Below, one piece after another: positions 28,445 to 37,246 of a stretch of DNA of 64,000 bases. The stretch covers positions 18,444 through 82,443 of the forward strand of contig CAUJDW010000034.1 of assembly GCA_963169455.1 (NCBI GenBank), written 5' to 3'. The DNA is from Bacteroidota bacterium. Its GTDB lineage: Bacteria; Bacteroidota; Bacteroidia; Chitinophagales; Saprospiraceae. The position numbers were made by a program, and so were the translations under genes. The notes under the pieces were generated by a model. That model did no database searches. It was not told where the DNA came from and saw nothing but the letters and a program-made list of their open reading frames with translations. Each line of letters begins with the position of its first letter. The first letter of the stretch is position 1.

Positions 28445-28924
28445 TTAGGGTAAACCTGCCGGGTTTACCGGGTTAAGGTTGTCGAAAACGGTGTTGAGGA
28501 TGTCCGTCAGCCGGGCGATATCTTCGTCCGTCAGCCCCTGCCACGCCTGGCGGCGGGCGGTGCGGATGACGGGCATGACGGCCTCGGTTTTTTTCCGGCC
28601 CTCTTCCGTAAGCTGGATATTGAACCGCCGCCGGTCAACAGGGTCGGGAACTCTTCGGGCAAGCCCTTTCCGGCAAAGCAGGTCGATGATGCGGGTCACG
28701 GTCGGGGCGTCCTTAAAGGTGGCGCGCGCAATGTCCAGCTGGCTGAGCCCTTCCTGCTGCCCGAGCAACGGCAGGATGACCCACTGGTCGATGGTGATGC
28801 CGGCCTCCGCGGCGGCCAGCTGCTGCTGAAAAAACTGCTTCATCCGCTTGGCGGTGCGCTCCAGGATGAAGCCCGGGAGCTCCGATTGTCGGCCAGGTTT
28901 GCTTTTTGCGGCTAGTTCGGCCAT
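28445..28924 (-). CDS. MarR family transcriptional regulator
   Basis: The 159-residue protein carries a winged helix-turn-helix: GLSQLDIARATFKDAPTVTRIIDLL for the recognition region, then RRVPDPVDRRRFNIQLTEEG for the wing. The ATG at 28924 is chosen because a strong promoter overlaps the alternative TTG at 28948. It directly precedes hmgA, so it probably senses an aromatic intermediate and controls this operon and itself; effector unknown. Confidence 0.92.
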   Translation of the reverse strand: MAELAAKSKPGRQSELPGFILERTAKRMKQFFQQQLAAAEAGITIDQWVILPLLGQQEGLSQLDIARATFKDAPTVTRIIDLLCRKGLARRVPDPVDRRRFNIQLTEEGRKKTEAVMPVIRTARRQAWQGLTDEDIARLTDILNTVFDNLNPVNPAGLP

Positions 28925-28945
28925 GCCTTTGTTTTTTTGTTGCCA

Positions 28946-28979
28946 CAAAAATAGTTAGTATAGCAATCATTTGCAAATG
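28946..28979 (-). promoter_or_regulatory. Promoter and 12-bp palindromic operator of marR-hmgA
   Basis: Read on the minus strand there is TTTG (28974-28977), 20 bp, then TATTTTTG (28946-28953): a textbook Bacteroidota TTTG-N20-TAnnTTTG promoter about 20 bp before the ATG. The perfect palindrome CATTTGCAAATG (28968-28979) overlaps the -33 box, a natural place for MarR autorepression. Confidence 0.75.
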
Positions 28980-29020
28980 CCGGAGGGAACAGCGCGAATG
29001 CTCCGCTCCGGAAAGGCCCA

Positions 29021-29749
29021 TCACTGCCTCATCATACCAACAATGCCGAAGTAGGAGCCCGGCTCCAGTTCAGAATGCTCAATCAGCTCGAATGCTACAT
29101 CAAAACCCGCTTTTTCCAGCAATTCCTTCCATGTCTTTTTGGAGAAAACCCCCACCTCGGCCTTGTCATGCACGCATATCGTTTCTCTGCCTTTTTCTTT
29201 TACCAGATAGGCGTATTCCGTTTCGACAATATTGTCATCGGGATCGCTGTCATAAGTCCATTCCAGATACCGGATACTTCTGGATGCATCATCATGCCCG
29301 CCATGATCTGTCTGAGGGGCAAAAGTTTCTTTGAAGAAATCCGGCGCGATAAACAAAATGCCGTCCGGTTTTAAATGGCTTCTGGCTACCTGAAACACCT
29401 TTTCCAGGTCCTTTTCGGTTGTCAGGTACATGATCGCATCCTGGATAAAAACCAGGTCAAAAGCTTCTTTCAGTGCCAAATCCCTCATGTCGCCCACAAA
29501 ATGCGGGCATTCCGGGTTGAGTTTCCGGCTCATGCGAACCATCTCCGGCGAAATGTCCGTCAGGGTGAAATGGCATTTGTGCTTCAGGTGAAAGGCGTTG
29601 TTCCCGCCGCCGCTCCCCAGCTCAAGGGCGCGTTTACAACCCTTTTTGTATTTTGAAATGATCTGCCAGTAAAGCTCCGCTTCTTCCGCATAATCTTCGG
29701 GAGCGGAAAACAGAGGCCACCAATGGGCTAATTCGTTATAGAGTTTCAT
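29021..29749 (-). CDS. SAM-dependent methyltransferase
   Basis: The 242-residue class I methyltransferase begins MKLYNELAHWWPLFSAPEDY; the open frame upstream to 30073 is a shadow of the patatin gene. SAM-binding motif I is ALELGSGGGNNAFHL, followed by LTDISPEMV and FDLVFIQDAIMYLT. Acceptor unknown. The start codon overlaps the stop of the patatin-like gene (ATGA at 29746-29749), so it is translationally coupled to that gene. Confidence 0.88.
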   Translation of the reverse strand: MKLYNELAHWWPLFSAPEDYAEEAELYWQIISKYKKGCKRALELGSGGGNNAFHLKHKCHFTLTDISPEMVRMSRKLNPECPHFVGDMRDLALKEAFDLVFIQDAIMYLTTEKDLEKVFQVARSHLKPDGILFIAPDFFKETFAPQTDHGGHDDASRSIRYLEWTYDSDPDDNIVETEYAYLVKEKGRETICVHDKAEVGVFSKKTWKELLEKAGFDVAFELIEHSELEPGSYFGIVGMMRQ

Positions 29750-31194
29750 TTTGGAACAGTTTTTTGTTTGTCGCCATTTAAATGTTGCATCGCTTTTCTG
29801 AGTTCTTCCTCCTGCATCTGCACGATCAGTTGCCCGCTGAGCAGCAGCAGTTCCTGCTCGTTGGGAGTGATGGTGTATTTGGTGCCGATGTGGGTGAGGA
29901 GTTCGTATAGGATCTGCCGGTCGGCCTCGCTCAGCGGGCTCTTTTGCGCCAGTAGTTTGATGAGGCGTTCCTGTTCCGGTTTCAGTTCGATCGATTCGGG
30001 AGGCAGTGCGGTGTTGTCGTGCAGCAGGATGTTGAAGCTGAAAAAGACAGGGGTGATGCCGTATTGGCGGCATACGGCGCGGATGTCGTTCACCAGGGTG
30101 GCGCGGCGGGCGTCGAGCCCGCTGGAGGGCAAACGGGACAGCACGCCGAGGGAAAAGAGGGCAGCCTCCCTTTTGGAAAAGGTGAAACGGTTGCCGGCAG
30201 CATCGGCATCCACCACCAGCAGCACTTTGGAGCGCCGGCTGTCTTCCTGTTTGAGGATTTCCAGGGCCGTGTAATAGCCAATGTTTTCTGTCATGGCGCC
30301 GTCGATCAGGTGGAGGAAGGGCCTTTCGGGGCTGTACCTGCTGCGCAGGGTGGTGTTGGAGATCAGCACGGGAAAACTGCCGCTGGCTTTGATGCCCACC
30401 GCCAGAGGTATGGTAAAGGGGTCGAGGCTATCCCGTTTTACGGCCCGGAGGCGGTGGGTGTAGCCGTTGATGTGGTAGCGCTCCAGAATGTCCGGGGTGA
30501 ACGGGAAAATCGTCATGGTATTCACCGTCGAGCTGTTGGTGATGAACATGGGGAAGGACACCGGGCCGGTGCTGCCGGCAGGGACGAAGAAGTCCCGCAG
30601 TATGAGGCTTCGGGTGCGCGAGCCGTCCCTTTTCCGGCGCCTGCCGAAGCCAAGCACCTGTTCGTCGATGGCCCGCTCCAGGGCGTCGCCGTCATCGGCA
30701 TAGGAAAACCAGAGGCGGGGGTCGAAGTTCGCCCTCAGCAACACGCCGGTGTAGGAGCGTGCCAGGCCGTCGCGGATTTGCCGGGGCAGGTAGTCGCTCA
30801 GCCGGAAGGGCTCCGGGCGCTGAAAATACTGATGCTCGTATAATGCTGCGGCATAGGCTCCGCCGGCGAAGCCGCCGCCGGATACGGTGGAGATGTAGTC
30901 CACCTGCCCGAGCATGTCCTCGCCTCCGTCGAGCTGGAGTTGCTCCAGCCCCAGCAAAACCCCCATCCCGAAATTGGCCGCCCGCGAGCCGCCGCCGGAG
31001 ATGGCCAGGGCAACGGCCAGGGTGGAGTCCTGCCCGGGCCTGCCCTGAACGCTCTTGTAATAGTCCAGGCGCACCGTAGGTACGGGCTCACCGTCTTTCA
31101 GGAACTGGCTTCGGTCGGGGTAAATGTTTCTGGAACAACTGCCGAAAAGCAGCAAGCTGGCCGGCAAAAAAAATAACAGGGTTCGATTGGGCAT
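29746..31194 (-). CDS. Patatin-like phospholipase, predicted lipoprotein
   Basis: The 482-residue product starts at the ATG at 31194 and has a lipoprotein signal (LLFFLPASLLLFGSC, Cys 20). The patatin core shows ALAISGGGSRAANFGMGVLL (oxyanion loop), the nucleophile Ser in ISTVSGGGFAGG, and the Asp in LIDGAMTENIGYY. It would be an acyl hydrolase anchored on the periplasmic side or outer membrane. A TTG at 31212 is an alternative start. The coupled methyltransferase gene follows. Confidence 0.88.
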   Translation of the reverse strand: MPNRTLLFFLPASLLLFGSCSRNIYPDRSQFLKDGEPVPTVRLDYYKSVQGRPGQDSTLAVALAISGGGSRAANFGMGVLLGLEQLQLDGGEDMLGQVDYISTVSGGGFAGGAYAAALYEHQYFQRPEPFRLSDYLPRQIRDGLARSYTGVLLRANFDPRLWFSYADDGDALERAIDEQVLGFGRRRKRDGSRTRSLILRDFFVPAGSTGPVSFPMFITNSSTVNTMTIFPFTPDILERYHINGYTHRLRAVKRDSLDPFTIPLAVGIKASGSFPVLISNTTLRSRYSPERPFLHLIDGAMTENIGYYTALEILKQEDSRRSKVLLVVDADAAGNRFTFSKREAALFSLGVLSRLPSSGLDARRATLVNDIRAVCRQYGITPVFFSFNILLHDNTALPPESIELKPEQERLIKLLAQKSPLSEADRQILYELLTHIGTKYTITPNEQELLLLSGQLIVQMQEEELRKAMQHLNGDKQKTVPK

Positions 31195-31234
31195 GATATT
31201 CTGGATTTTCAAACCGTTGACTGCTGAAAGCCAT

Positions 31235-31242
31235 TATATTTG
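31235..31242 (+). promoter_or_regulatory. Candidate -7 box for uvrC
   Basis: TATATTTG matches TAnnTTTG and lies 43 bp before the uvrC ATG. The -33 element is weak. Confidence 0.45.
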
Positions 31243-31284
31243 TTATGAATACAAAAGATAGAAATTAGCCGGGTTTTTCCATAC

Positions 31285-33102
31285 ATGACCACCGACGATT
31301 TTAAAACCATTTCCGACACCATTCCCAGGCAACCGGGGGTGTACCGCTTCCTGGACAAGGAGGGAGCCATCCTCTATGTGGGCAAAGCCAAGGACCTGCG
31401 AAGCCGCGTTTCATCCTATTTCGGCGACCGCCGCGACCGCGCGCACAAGACCCGCGTCATGGTCAAAAATGCGCACCGCCTGGAGTTCACCATCGTGGAA
31501 ACCGAGGCCGACGCCCTGCTGCTGGAAAACACCCTGATCAAAAAATACCAGCCGCGCTACAACGTCATGTTGCGCGACGACAAGAGCTATTCCTACATCT
31601 GCATCAAAAACGAGCGCTTCCCCCGCGTTTTCATCACCCGAAGGGTGGAGAAAGACGGCTCCACATACTTCGGCCCCTACACCTCCAAGGCGCGCATCAA
31701 GGTCATCCTGGAGCTCATCAAACGCCTTTTTCCCCTGCGCACCTGCCACTTCAACCTGAGCAGGGAAAACATCGAGGCGGGCAAAGTGCGGGCCTGCCTG
31801 GAGTACCACATCAAAAACTGCATGGCCCCCTGCGAAGGGCTGGAAAGCGAAGAAGAATACAACGGCAAGATCAACCAGGTGAAAAACATCCTGAAGGGCA
31901 ACTTCGGCGCGGTGAAAAGCCACTTCAAAGGCGTGATGGAAAAATACGCCGAAAACCTGGAATTCGAAAAAGCCCATGCCATCAAGGAGAAGCTCAGCGC
32001 TTTTGAAGACTACCAGGCCAAATCGACCGTCGTGAGCAACACCATCCGCGATGTGGATGTGTTTTCCATCGCATCCGATGAGAAGGAGGCCTATATCAAC
32101 TACATCAAGGTAGTCAACGGCGCCATTATCCATACCCACACCCAGGAACTGGTCAAAAACCTGGACGACGACGATGAGAAAGGGCTGCTCGAATACGCCA
32201 TCCCCATCATCCGGGAGCGGTTCAACAGCATAGCCACCGAGGTCATCCTGCCCTACAGCGTCCAGCTCGAGGAAGGGCTGCAGGCCGTGGCGCCCAGAAT
32301 CGGCGACAAGCGCAAACTGCTGGAACTGTCGGAGAAAAACGCAAAATACTATCTGCTGCAGAAACAGAAGGAACGCGCCAGCCAGGCGCGCAGGCAGACT
32401 TCCGCCGAACGCATCCTGCGCACCCTGCAGAAGGACCTGCAGATGAGCGAGCTGCCCCTCCACCTCGAGTGTTTTGACAATTCCAACATCCATGGCGCGC
32501 ATCCCGTAGCTTCCTGTGTGGTGTTCAAAAACGCGAAACCCAGCAAAAAGGACTACCGCCACTTCAACATCAAAACCGTGGAGGGCCCCAACGACTTCGC
32601 CTCCATGGAGGAAGTCGTTTTCCGCCGCTACCGCCGCCTGCTCGACGAGGGCGAAAGCCTGCCCCAACTCATCATCATCGACGGCGGCAAAGGCCAGCTC
32701 GGCGCCGCCGTGGCCAGCCTGAAAAACCTGGGCATCCTGGACAAGGTAACCGTCATCGGCATCGCCAAACGCCTGGAGGAGATATTCTTCCCCGGCGATT
32801 CCATCCCGCTGTACATCGACAAAAAATCCGAATCCCTCAAACTCATCCAGCAGGCGCGCAACGAGGCCCACCGCTTTGCCATTACCTTCCACCGCACCAA
32901 GCGCTCGCAACACTTTACTTCCACTGAGCTGACCAAGGTTCCCGGCATCGGGGAAAAAACAGCCCAGAAGTTGCTCAGCCATTTCGGCTCGGTGAAGCGC
33001 CTGCGCAACGCCTCGGCTGCAGAAATCGCGGAAGTGAGCAGCCTGAAGGCCGCGGAGAAGGTGAAGGCGTATTTTAAGGAGGCGGGCGAAGAAGAGGAGT
33101 AG
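31285..33102 (+). CDS. uvrC: Excinuclease ABC subunit C
   Basis: The 605-residue nucleotide excision repair endonuclease makes both incisions around DNA lesions. In order: GIY-YIG domain (GVYRFLDKEGAILYVGKAKDL), UVR motif (LEFEKAHAIKEKLSAFEDY), RNase H-like endonuclease core (LECFDNSNIHG...PVASCVVF, IIDGGKGQL) and a C-terminal helix-hairpin-helix (LTKVPGIGEKTAQKLLSHFG). Full-length for the family and acting in the cytoplasm with UvrAB. Confidence 0.97.
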   Translation: MTTDDFKTISDTIPRQPGVYRFLDKEGAILYVGKAKDLRSRVSSYFGDRRDRAHKTRVMVKNAHRLEFTIVETEADALLLENTLIKKYQPRYNVMLRDDKSYSYICIKNERFPRVFITRRVEKDGSTYFGPYTSKARIKVILELIKRLFPLRTCHFNLSRENIEAGKVRACLEYHIKNCMAPCEGLESEEEYNGKINQVKNILKGNFGAVKSHFKGVMEKYAENLEFEKAHAIKEKLSAFEDYQAKSTVVSNTIRDVDVFSIASDEKEAYINYIKVVNGAIIHTHTQELVKNLDDDDEKGLLEYAIPIIRERFNSIATEVILPYSVQLEEGLQAVAPRIGDKRKLLELSEKNAKYYLLQKQKERASQARRQTSAERILRTLQKDLQMSELPLHLECFDNSNIHGAHPVASCVVFKNAKPSKKDYRHFNIKTVEGPNDFASMEEVVFRRYRRLLDEGESLPQLIIIDGGKGQLGAAVASLKNLGILDKVTVIGIAKRLEEIFFPGDSIPLYIDKKSESLKLIQQARNEAHRFAITFHRTKRSQHFTSTELTKVPGIGEKTAQKLLSHFGSVKRLRNASAAEIAEVSSLKAAEKVKAYFKEAGEEEE

Positions 33103-33289
33103 GGAAAGAAGTGTTGGGAGGTACGCCCGGGGGGAACTGAAGAAAAAAGGTTTCACACCGTTTTTTCAAATTGGTTAAGAGGGCTGAGCCCCGTTAAGAA
33201 AAAAATCGCCTTCCAGGGTGATACTTTTCCCCGCTGCTGCACTATAAACAATACAAGGTGTTAATTAACCCCCTGAAAATTACCATGCA

Positions 33290-33853
33290 ATGGATATTAC
33301 CACTATCGATATAGGCCATCGGCTTCGCACCAAGCGGGAAGCCGCCTTCGAGCAGCTCTACACGGCCTGCTTCCCCCGGGCCGCCCGGCTCGTCAAAGCG
33401 CTGGGCGGCGATTACGACGACGCCAGGGACGTCTTTCAGGACGCCCTCATCATTCTTTACGAAAAAGCCGTGGAAGGGAAGCTCGATATTCACGGCGCTC
33501 CCTCCGCTTACCTGCTGGGCATCGTCAAACACCTGTGGGTGCGGCAGCGGGGGCGCGGCGCCCACCTGTTGCATTTCAGCGAGTTGGAACGGGCAATAGA
33601 AATCCCCGGCGATTTCTACGAAGAAACGGAAAAGCCCCGCCTGCGCCTCTTCCGCTTCCTGGCCGCCGCCGGGCGCCGCTGCATGGACATCCTGCAGGCC
33701 TTCTACTACCAGCGCCTGCCGATGGAGGAGATCGCCGGGGAGTTCGGCTTTTCCAGCGTCCGCTCGGCTACGGTGCAGAAACACAAGTGCCTGGAAAAGG
33801 TGCGCAAACAGGTAAAAGAAAAATCGCTGCATTATGAAGAAGTGGTGGAGTAA
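33290..33853 (+). CDS. ECF-type RNA polymerase sigma factor
   Basis: The 187-residue sigma-70 family protein shows region 2 (AAFEQLYTACFPRAARLVKAL, DARDVFQDALIILYEK, SAYLLGIVKHLWVR) and region 4 (CMDILQAFYYQRLPMEEIAGEFGFSSVRSATVQKHKCLEKVR). It would direct RNA polymerase to a specific promoter set. Its 3' end overlaps the next ORF by 20 bp, and a ClpP-like protease follows, suggesting a regulatory unit. No classical anti-sigma membrane protein is adjacent. Confidence 0.9.
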   Translation: MDITTIDIGHRLRTKREAAFEQLYTACFPRAARLVKALGGDYDDARDVFQDALIILYEKAVEGKLDIHGAPSAYLLGIVKHLWVRQRGRGAHLLHFSELERAIEIPGDFYEETEKPRLRLFRFLAAAGRRCMDILQAFYYQRLPMEEIAGEFGFSSVRSATVQKHKCLEKVRKQVKEKSLHYEEVVE

Positions 33854-34112
33854 GCTCCGGATTCAACTGTGGAGCCACAAAAGGAGGGCGGAAAGCGGAA
33901 ACCGGGCGCTTTTCCCGAACCAGGCTGCAACGAGTGGGGAGTGGGAAATACAGGCCTCCCCGGAACAACAGGAGGCCATCCATCAGGCCATCCGCTGGTA
34001 CGGCCGCCGCAAACTGCGCCGGGAGATCGATGCCGTACACCGGCGCCTGATCGTGGAGCAGCCGGAAGGGGCCCTGGCCAGGCAGCTACAGCGGATTTTT
34101 TCAGCGGGCTAG
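33834..34112 (+). CDS. Small basic protein overlapping the sigma factor gene, 92 aa
   Basis: The ORF starts at an ATG within the last codons of the sigma gene. The product is strongly basic, without a membrane segment (MKKWWSKLRIQLWSHKRR..., then SPEQQEAIHQAIRWYGRRKLRREIDAVHRRLI helices). Position and overlap suggest translational coupling with the sigma factor and a regulatory role, perhaps as a partner or antagonist, but no family was recognised. Confidence 0.6.
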   Translation: MKKWWSKLRIQLWSHKRRAESGNRALFPNQAATSGEWEIQASPEQQEAIHQAIRWYGRRKLRREIDAVHRRLIVEQPEGALARQLQRIFSAG

Positions 34113-34156
34113 GATCGCAAACCCGGGAACTTTCTTCAACTTAAAAAACACAAGCT

Positions 34157-34819
34157 ATGCCACACCTCCATAGCCGGGCCGCTTTCGTGCCTATGGTCAT
34201 CGACGGCAGCGGGCGCGACGAGCGCGCCTACGACATCTACAGCCTGCTGCTCAGGGAGCGCATCGTTTTCCTGGGCGCCGGCATCAACGACCAGGTGGCC
34301 AACCTCATCGTCGCCCAGTTGCTCTACCTCGACAGCCTGGACAGCAAGCGGCCCATCAATCTGTACATCAACTGCCCGGGCGGCGTCATTTACGCCGGGC
34401 TGGCCATTTACGACGCCATGCAGATGATCAAGGCGCCGGTGTACACGACCGCCGTGGGCGTCACGGCCAGCATGGGCACGGTGCTGCTCTCCTCCGGGGC
34501 GAAAGGCCATCGCTACGCCCTGCCCCACGCAACCATCCACATGCACCCCGCCGGCGGCGGCGCCCAGGGTTATACCGAAGATGTGCGCATCGCCTACCAC
34601 GAGCAGGAGCGCCTGGAAAAACAATTGTTCTATATCGTCGGAAAAAACTGCGCCCGCGACTGGCGGCAGATCGAGGAGGATTTCCTGCGCGACCGCTTCC
34701 TCAACGCCATCCAGGCCCGCGCCTACGGCCTGGTGGATGAAATCCTCGGCGAAACGGATGATGTGGTGATGCTGGAACGGGCAGGCCTGCAGTTGCTGAC
34801 AGGCAGCAGGAGCGATTAA
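34157..34819 (+). CDS. ClpP-like ATP-dependent protease proteolytic subunit
   Basis: The 220-residue serine protease of the S14 family has the nucleophile Ser in VGVTASMGTVLLSSGAKG, the His in the TIHMHPAGG segment, and an Asp in the FLRDRFLNA segment near the expected position. The core ERIVFLGAGINDQVANLIVAQLLYLDS is typical. The His loop differs slightly from the usual MIHQP and the N terminus is divergent, so it may be a paralogue rather than the housekeeping ClpP. No ClpX is adjacent. It follows a sigma factor and small ORF by 44 bp. Confidence 0.85.
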   Translation: MPHLHSRAAFVPMVIDGSGRDERAYDIYSLLLRERIVFLGAGINDQVANLIVAQLLYLDSLDSKRPINLYINCPGGVIYAGLAIYDAMQMIKAPVYTTAVGVTASMGTVLLSSGAKGHRYALPHATIHMHPAGGGAQGYTEDVRIAYHEQERLEKQLFYIVGKNCARDWRQIEEDFLRDRFLNAIQARAYGLVDEILGETDDVVMLERAGLQLLTGSRSD

Positions 34820-34870
34820 AACCCTGCCCCTTTTAGATTTTCCCGTCTGCTATGCAGCCGGGCAAGCATT

Positions 34871-35656
34871 TCACAGGTTCTTCAGCCTGCCCCCGTCCAC
34901 TGCCAGGGCTACGCCGGTGATATAGCTGGCGGCCGGCGAGGCCAGGAAAGCGATGGCGGCGCCCAGTTCATGGGGTTCTCCAAAGCGGCCCATGGGGATT
35001 TCGGCCTGCATCTCTTCGATGACTTCCTGCCGGCTGCGCCCCTCCTTTTCGGCCTTGTCCTCGATGATCTGCAGCAGGCGGTCCGTCAGGGTGGCGCCGG
35101 GAAGGACGTTGTTGACGGTAATCCCGAAGCGGCCCAGTTCGTTGGCCAGGGTTTTGGCCCAGTTGGCCACGGCCGCGCGCACGGTATTGGAAACGCCGAG
35201 GTTGGGAAGCGGGGCTTTGACGGAGGTCGAAATGACGTTGATGATCCGCCCGTATCCTTCCCGTTTCATGCCCGGCACGACGGCCTGCACCAGGAGGTGG
35301 TTGCAGATGAGGTGTTTGTCAAAGGCATCGCGGAAAGCCTCTATATCCGCATCAAAAGCGAGGCCTGCCGGCGGGCCGCCCGTATTGTTCACCAGAATGT
35401 GGATCGGCTTGGCCGACACCAGCCCCCGCACCTTGAACTGCAGGTCGGCGATGTCCGAAAAATCGGCTGCCAGGAAATCGTGATCCTGCCCCTGGCTTCT
35501 GTCCATTCCCTCCACGATGTCGGCCATGATGTTGGCCGAGCGGGATACCAGGGTCACATTGGCGCCCAACTGCGCGATCTCCAGGGCCGCGGCTTTGCCG
35601 ATGCCCTTGCTGCTGCCGCAAACCAGCGCATTCCTGCCTTTGAGGTTCAGATCCAT
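34871..35656 (-). CDS. SDR family protein lacking the usual Tyr-Lys pair
   Basis: The 261-residue Rossmann-fold protein resembles 3-oxoacyl-ACP reductases (ALVCGSSKGIGKAAALEIA; HILVNNTGGP; INVISTSVKAPLPNLGVSN; GVALAVDGG). At the place of the YxxxK catalytic motif it reads VSNTVR, so the Tyr and Lys are absent. Such a degenerate BKR-like subgroup is known. It may bind nucleotide without classical dehydrogenase activity, or use another mechanism. It is transcribed divergently from the 3-hydroxyanthranilate dioxygenase gene. Confidence 0.85.
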   Translation of the reverse strand: MDLNLKGRNALVCGSSKGIGKAAALEIAQLGANVTLVSRSANIMADIVEGMDRSQGQDHDFLAADFSDIADLQFKVRGLVSAKPIHILVNNTGGPPAGLAFDADIEAFRDAFDKHLICNHLLVQAVVPGMKREGYGRIINVISTSVKAPLPNLGVSNTVRAAVANWAKTLANELGRFGITVNNVLPGATLTDRLLQIIEDKAEKEGRSRQEVIEEMQAEIPMGRFGEPHELGAAIAFLASPAASYITGVALAVDGGRLKNL

Positions 35657-35796
35657 ATTGGCGTCGCTTGATGGTTTTTACTAAATTTGGCTAAATTTAA
35701 GACAATTTGGGCGAACAAAGGGGAAGCCCGCCTTTTTCATTCTGATGAAAACAGGCGCTTCCCGCCTTCGGATCACAAACCACAAACCGTAGCATT

Positions 35797-36315
35797 ATGC
35801 CACTGACCAAACCCTTCAACCTCCGGAAATGGGTGGATGAAAACCGTAGCCTGCTCAAGCCGCCGGTGGGCAACCAGCAGGTGTACAAAGGCAACGACGA
35901 CTACATCGTCATGGTCGTCGGCGGCCCCAACGGCCGCAAGGATTACCACTGGGAAGACGGCGAAGAGCTCTTTTACCAACTGGAAGGCGACATCACCCTG
36001 AAAATCATCAATGAGGAGGGCAAACCCGAGGATATCCCCATCCGGGAAGGGGAGATGTTCCTGCTCCCCCCGCGCATCCCACACTCGCCACAGCGGCCCG
36101 CCAACACCATCGGCCTCGTCATCGAGCGCTATCGCCGGCCAGGGGAGTTCGACAAGCTGATGTGGTTCTGCGAGAACTGCCACCGGAAACTGCACGAAGA
36201 GTCTTTCGCCCTGGAGGACATCGTCGCCCAGCTGAAAGTGGCCATCAATAAATTTATGGACTCGGAAGATCTCCGCACCTGCCGGCACTGTGGGGCGGTT
36301 ATGCAAAAAGCGTAA
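35797..36315 (+). CDS. 3-Hydroxyanthranilate 3,4-dioxygenase
   Basis: The 172-residue cupin enzyme opens 3-hydroxyanthranilate in the kynurenine route of tryptophan breakdown/quinolinate synthesis. The iron site fits DYHWEDGEELFYQLEGD and the later RIPHSPQRP. The C-terminal extension has two Cys pairs (CENCH and CRHCG), forming the rubredoxin-like iron site of the bacterial type. No other kynurenine gene is adjacent; lpxH starts 24 bp downstream with its own -7 box. Confidence 0.93.
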   Translation: MPLTKPFNLRKWVDENRSLLKPPVGNQQVYKGNDDYIVMVVGGPNGRKDYHWEDGEELFYQLEGDITLKIINEEGKPEDIPIREGEMFLLPPRIPHSPQRPANTIGLVIERYRRPGEFDKLMWFCENCHRKLHEESFALEDIVAQLKVAINKFMDSEDLRTCRHCGAVMQKA

Positions 36316-36320
36316 TTTTG
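36289..36320 (+). promoter_or_regulatory. Candidate promoter for lpxH
   Basis: TGTG (36289-36292), 20 bp, then TAATTTTG (36313-36320) fit the Bacteroidota promoter with one -33 mismatch. It overlaps the end of the upstream gene and sits 19 bp before the ATG. Confidence 0.5.
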
Positions 36321-36339
36321 CGCTTTTACCGCCGTATAG

Positions 36340-37134
36340 ATGAAGAAAGTTTATTTCGCTTCTGATTTCCACCTGGGGGCCGATGCCCGCCTCAGCAGCC
36401 GCGAACGCGAACAGCAGATCGTGCGCTGGCTGGAATACATCCGCGCCGACGCCGCTGAGATATACCTGGTTGGCGACGTCTTTGACTTCTGGTTCGAATA
36501 CCGCACGGTTGTGCCCAAAGGGTATCTGCGGCTGCTGGGCAAACTGGCCGAACTGCGCGACGCCGGCATCCCCATTTATTTCTTTTCCGGCAACCACGAC
36601 ATGTGGATGTTCCGCTATTTTGAGGAAGAGTTGGGCATCCCCACCTACCGGCGCCCCATCGAGCGGGAGATCATGGGCAAATCCTTTTTTATCGGGCATG
36701 GCGACGGGCTGGGGCCGGGTGACCACGGCTACAAGTTCATCAAAAAAGTTTTTGCCAACCGGGCCTGCCAGTGGCTCTTCGAACGCCTCCACCCTAACTT
36801 CGGCATCCGGCTGGCCAATTTCTGGTCGGGCAAAAGCCGGGCTTCCGCCAAGCCGGATACGGGCCGCTTCCTGGGCGAAGAAAACGAATGGCTCATCGCC
36901 TACGCCAAGCGGAAACTGAGCCGGAAACACTTCGACTTCTTCATCTTCGGCCATCGCCACCTGCCCATCGACCACACGCTAAACAACGGCGCCAGCCGTT
37001 ATATTAACCTGGGCGACTGGCTCCACTACAACTCCTACGCCGTTTTTGACGGCGACAGGCTCGACATCCAATTCTTCGAAAATGACAAGGGCAGAATATT
37101 CGGAAAACAGGAGGCGGAACAGCAAAAGGGCTAG
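36340..37134 (+). CDS. lpxH: UDP-2,3-diacylglucosamine diphosphatase (LpxH type)
   Basis: The 264-residue calcineurin-like phosphoesterase cleaves UDP-2,3-diacylglucosamine in lipid A synthesis. Metal-binding motifs are seen in order: FASDFHLGAD, LVGDVFDFWFE, FSGNHDMWMF, IGHGDGLG and FGHRHLP. The insert YKFIKKVFANRACQWLFERLHP is typical of LpxH-like proteins in Bacteroidota. It acts at the cytoplasmic membrane. Downstream, repeat DNA leads into the next ORF. Confidence 0.92.
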   Translation: MKKVYFASDFHLGADARLSSREREQQIVRWLEYIRADAAEIYLVGDVFDFWFEYRTVVPKGYLRLLGKLAELRDAGIPIYFFSGNHDMWMFRYFEEELGIPTYRRPIEREIMGKSFFIGHGDGLGPGDHGYKFIKKVFANRACQWLFERLHPNFGIRLANFWSGKSRASAKPDTGRFLGEENEWLIAYAKRKLSRKHFDFFIFGHRHLPIDHTLNNGASRYINLGDWLHYNSYAVFDGDRLDIQFFENDKGRIFGKQEAEQQKG

Positions 37135-37246
37135 GGAAACCGGAAATTTCCCCCGCCCCCGATTGCAAAGAGTGGGCAGGGGAAATGCGGCAGTGCTTTC
37201 CCTCTTTTTACCCGGCCGGGGGATTTATCCGGCTGCGGCAGCAGGC

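Noticed and set aside
29750..30073. N-terminal extension of the methyltransferase
   Set aside because: It is antisense-free but out of frame within the patatin gene, low-complexity in Arg/His/Thr, and the ATG at 29749 overlaps the patatin stop as in coupled genes.
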